NCBI GenBank assembly: GCA_007129945.1
Contig: SKUN01000114.1
Coordinates: 1 to 39,156 of the forward strand
DNA: 39,156 bases
Direction: 5' to 3'
From: Bacteroidales bacterium
Lineage (GTDB): Bacteria; Bacteroidota; Bacteroidia; Bacteroidales; UBA7960
The translations under genes and the position numbers were made by a program. A model generated the notes under the pieces. The model had not been told where the DNA came from, ran no database searches, and was given only the letters and a program-made list of their open reading frames with translations. How positions within the stretch are numbered: position 1 is the first letter of the stretch; every line of letters begins with the position of its first letter. Shown here one piece after another: positions 38,035-39,156 of this stretch.

Positions 38035-39156
38035 TTAATGAACCCTGGCCGGACGTCCGACAGCTTCAGCTGCTTCGGCAATGGCTTTCTCCATGTTGAA
38101 GTCGCTGGTAAACGGCTTGTCCTTTACTTTAGATTCATATACTCCGGGGAAGTTGGAGATGGTGCCCGAAACGGGGTTACCGGAGGTCTGCCCGAGGCCG
38201 CAGCGGCTTGTCTTCCGCATGATCTCCGCCCACTCCTTCATATTATTGATGTCAGATTTGATGGCAAGTCCATCAATGACCCGTTTCACCTGCCTGGTGA
38301 GGATCATATTGAATGAACGGCAGGTCACACAGGAGCCGCAGGATTCATCCTCGAAGAACTTCATAAAATTGAGCACCACGTCCTTCAGCAGGTCGCGGTG
38401 TTTGCCGATCACGATCATGGAACCACCGGTGGCCAGGTCCTCCAGGGCGATCTTCCGGTTGAACTGCGAGGGAGGCATGCAAACACCAGCCGGACCGGCC
38501 ACCTGAATGGCCTGTACATCTTCGGTTTTGGCACCAGCCATCATCAGCATTTCATCGAGGCTCATTCCCCATTCGATTTCATACACGCCCGGCCGTTCAC
38601 AGTCACCGGAAATACTCAGCAACTTGGTTCCGGACGACTCTTCTGTTCCCATCTTTGTGTACCATTCTGCACCATTTTCCACAATTTTCAATGCAGAGCA
38701 GAACGTTTCCACATTGTTGATCACCGTGGGTTTCTGGTTATACCCTCGCTGGGTCGGGAAAGGAGGACGGTTACGCGGTTCTCCGCGTTTACCTTCGGAC
38801 GACTCGATCAGGGCTGATTCTTCCCCGCATACATAAGCGCCCGCTCCGTACTGAATCCGGATGTCAAAGTCAAAGCCTTTGCCCAGAATATTCTTTCCGA
38901 GCAGGTTTTTCTTCCTGAGATCGTCCAGTACACCCTCCAGGAATTTTTCCAGGTACTTGTATTCATACCTGATATACAAAATGCCTTCTTTGGATCCAAG
39001 GGCCCAACCGGCAATGGTCATACCTTCAAACAACATGTCCGCCCTTTCTGTCAGCAGCACCCTGTCTTTGAAAGTACCCGGCTCACCCTCATCGGCATTA
39101 CACATGACATAGGGGGCCTCCTTTTCCATGGAGCAGAACAGCCACTTAAGACCGGT
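38035..39156 (-). CDS. hoxF: HoxF, NAD-binding diaphorase large subunit (5' part outside window)
   Basis: This is the flavoprotein that exchanges electrons with NAD(H). The frame is open from the right edge (first codons TGLKWLFCS) for 373 residues to the stop, so the start of the gene lies beyond the window; the first in-frame ATG at 39129 is internal. FMN and NADH binding are visible in CNADEGEPGTFKDR, GAGAYVCGEESALIESSEG and PTVINNVETF. The [4Fe-4S] (N3) cluster ligands are in ESCGSCVTCR and SRCGLG. These are NuoF/HoxF signatures, and the hoxU-hoxY-hoxH order that follows identifies it as HoxF. Whether a hoxE gene precedes it cannot be seen. Confidence 0.94.
   Translation of the reverse strand, partial: TGLKWLFCSMEKEAPYVMCNADEGEPGTFKDRVLLTERADMLFEGMTIAGWALGSKEGILYIRYEYKYLEKFLEGVLDDLRKKNLLGKNILGKGFDFDIRIQYGAGAYVCGEESALIESSEGKRGEPRNRPPFPTQRGYNQKPTVINNVETFCSALKIVENGAEWYTKMGTEESSGTKLLSISGDCERPGVYEIEWGMSLDEMLMMAGAKTEDVQAIQVAGPAGVCMPPSQFNRKIALEDLATGGSMIVIGKHRDLLKDVVLNFMKFFEDESCGSCVTCRSFNMILTRQVKRVIDGLAIKSDINNMKEWAEIMRKTSRCGLGQTSGNPVSGTISNFPGVYESKVKDKPFTSDFNMEKAIAEAAEAVGRPARVH

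Noticed and set aside
1-39156. CRISPR arrays, insertion sequences, integrases or phage genes
   Set aside because: No direct-repeat arrays, transposase motifs or integrase signatures were seen when reading the window; the region is gene-dense and otherwise ordinary.

Overview
The window reads as a chromosomal segment of a Bacteroidota bacterium, probably anaerobic or facultative. The signs are repeated -7 promoter elements of the form TAnnTTTG, proteins typical of that phylum (DUF4301, DUF5063, DUF4369/TlpA lipoproteins, a TonB-receptor-like barrel with a carboxypeptidase-regulatory domain), and the gene order purH-mreB-mreC-mreD. The genus cannot be fixed from sequence alone. No stretch longer than about 220 bases lacks a gene; the longest gap is 25050-25268.

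Positions 1-27114 are mostly housekeeping genes: the start of uvrA (leaving the left edge), an acyl-CoA ligase, an ECF sigma factor, murB with a small membrane protein, a phosphohexomutase, a secreted S9 peptidase with a very acidic insert, two tandem tRNA-Leu genes with their own terminator, a DUF5063 protein and a TlpA-like lipoprotein, a DUF4301 protein, an orphan Cys-rich histidine kinase, lpxH, a cysteine-dioxygenase-like cupin, a second TlpA-like lipoprotein, the purH-mreBCD cluster, a YitT-family membrane protein, an outer-membrane barrel, a ComEC-like MBL lipoprotein with a DUF3006 partner, and a mobA-like gene.

Positions 27277-39156 form a [NiFe]-hydrogenase island. Rightward runs hypF-hypC-hypD-hypE-hypA-hypB-nikR and a TrmO(TsaA)-FmdE fusion gene. 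Leftward, entering from the right edge, runs hoxF (5' end outside the window)-hoxU-hoxY-hoxH, then a strong hairpin terminator, then the hydrogenase maturation protease gene. The two sets converge near 34700. HoxFU is the NAD(H)-oxidising diaphorase and HoxYH the hydrogenase, so this is a bidirectional NAD-linked (group 3d type) enzyme. HypF/E make the cyanide ligand, HypC/D assemble Fe(CN)2CO, HypA/B deliver nickel, and the protease trims HoxH after nickel insertion. NikR with all four nickel ligands points to nickel-responsive control.

The least explained items are the TrmO-FmdE fusion embedded in the nickel/hydrogenase operon, the DUF4301 protein, which carries what look like nucleotidyltransferase motifs, and the Cys-rich sensor kinase.
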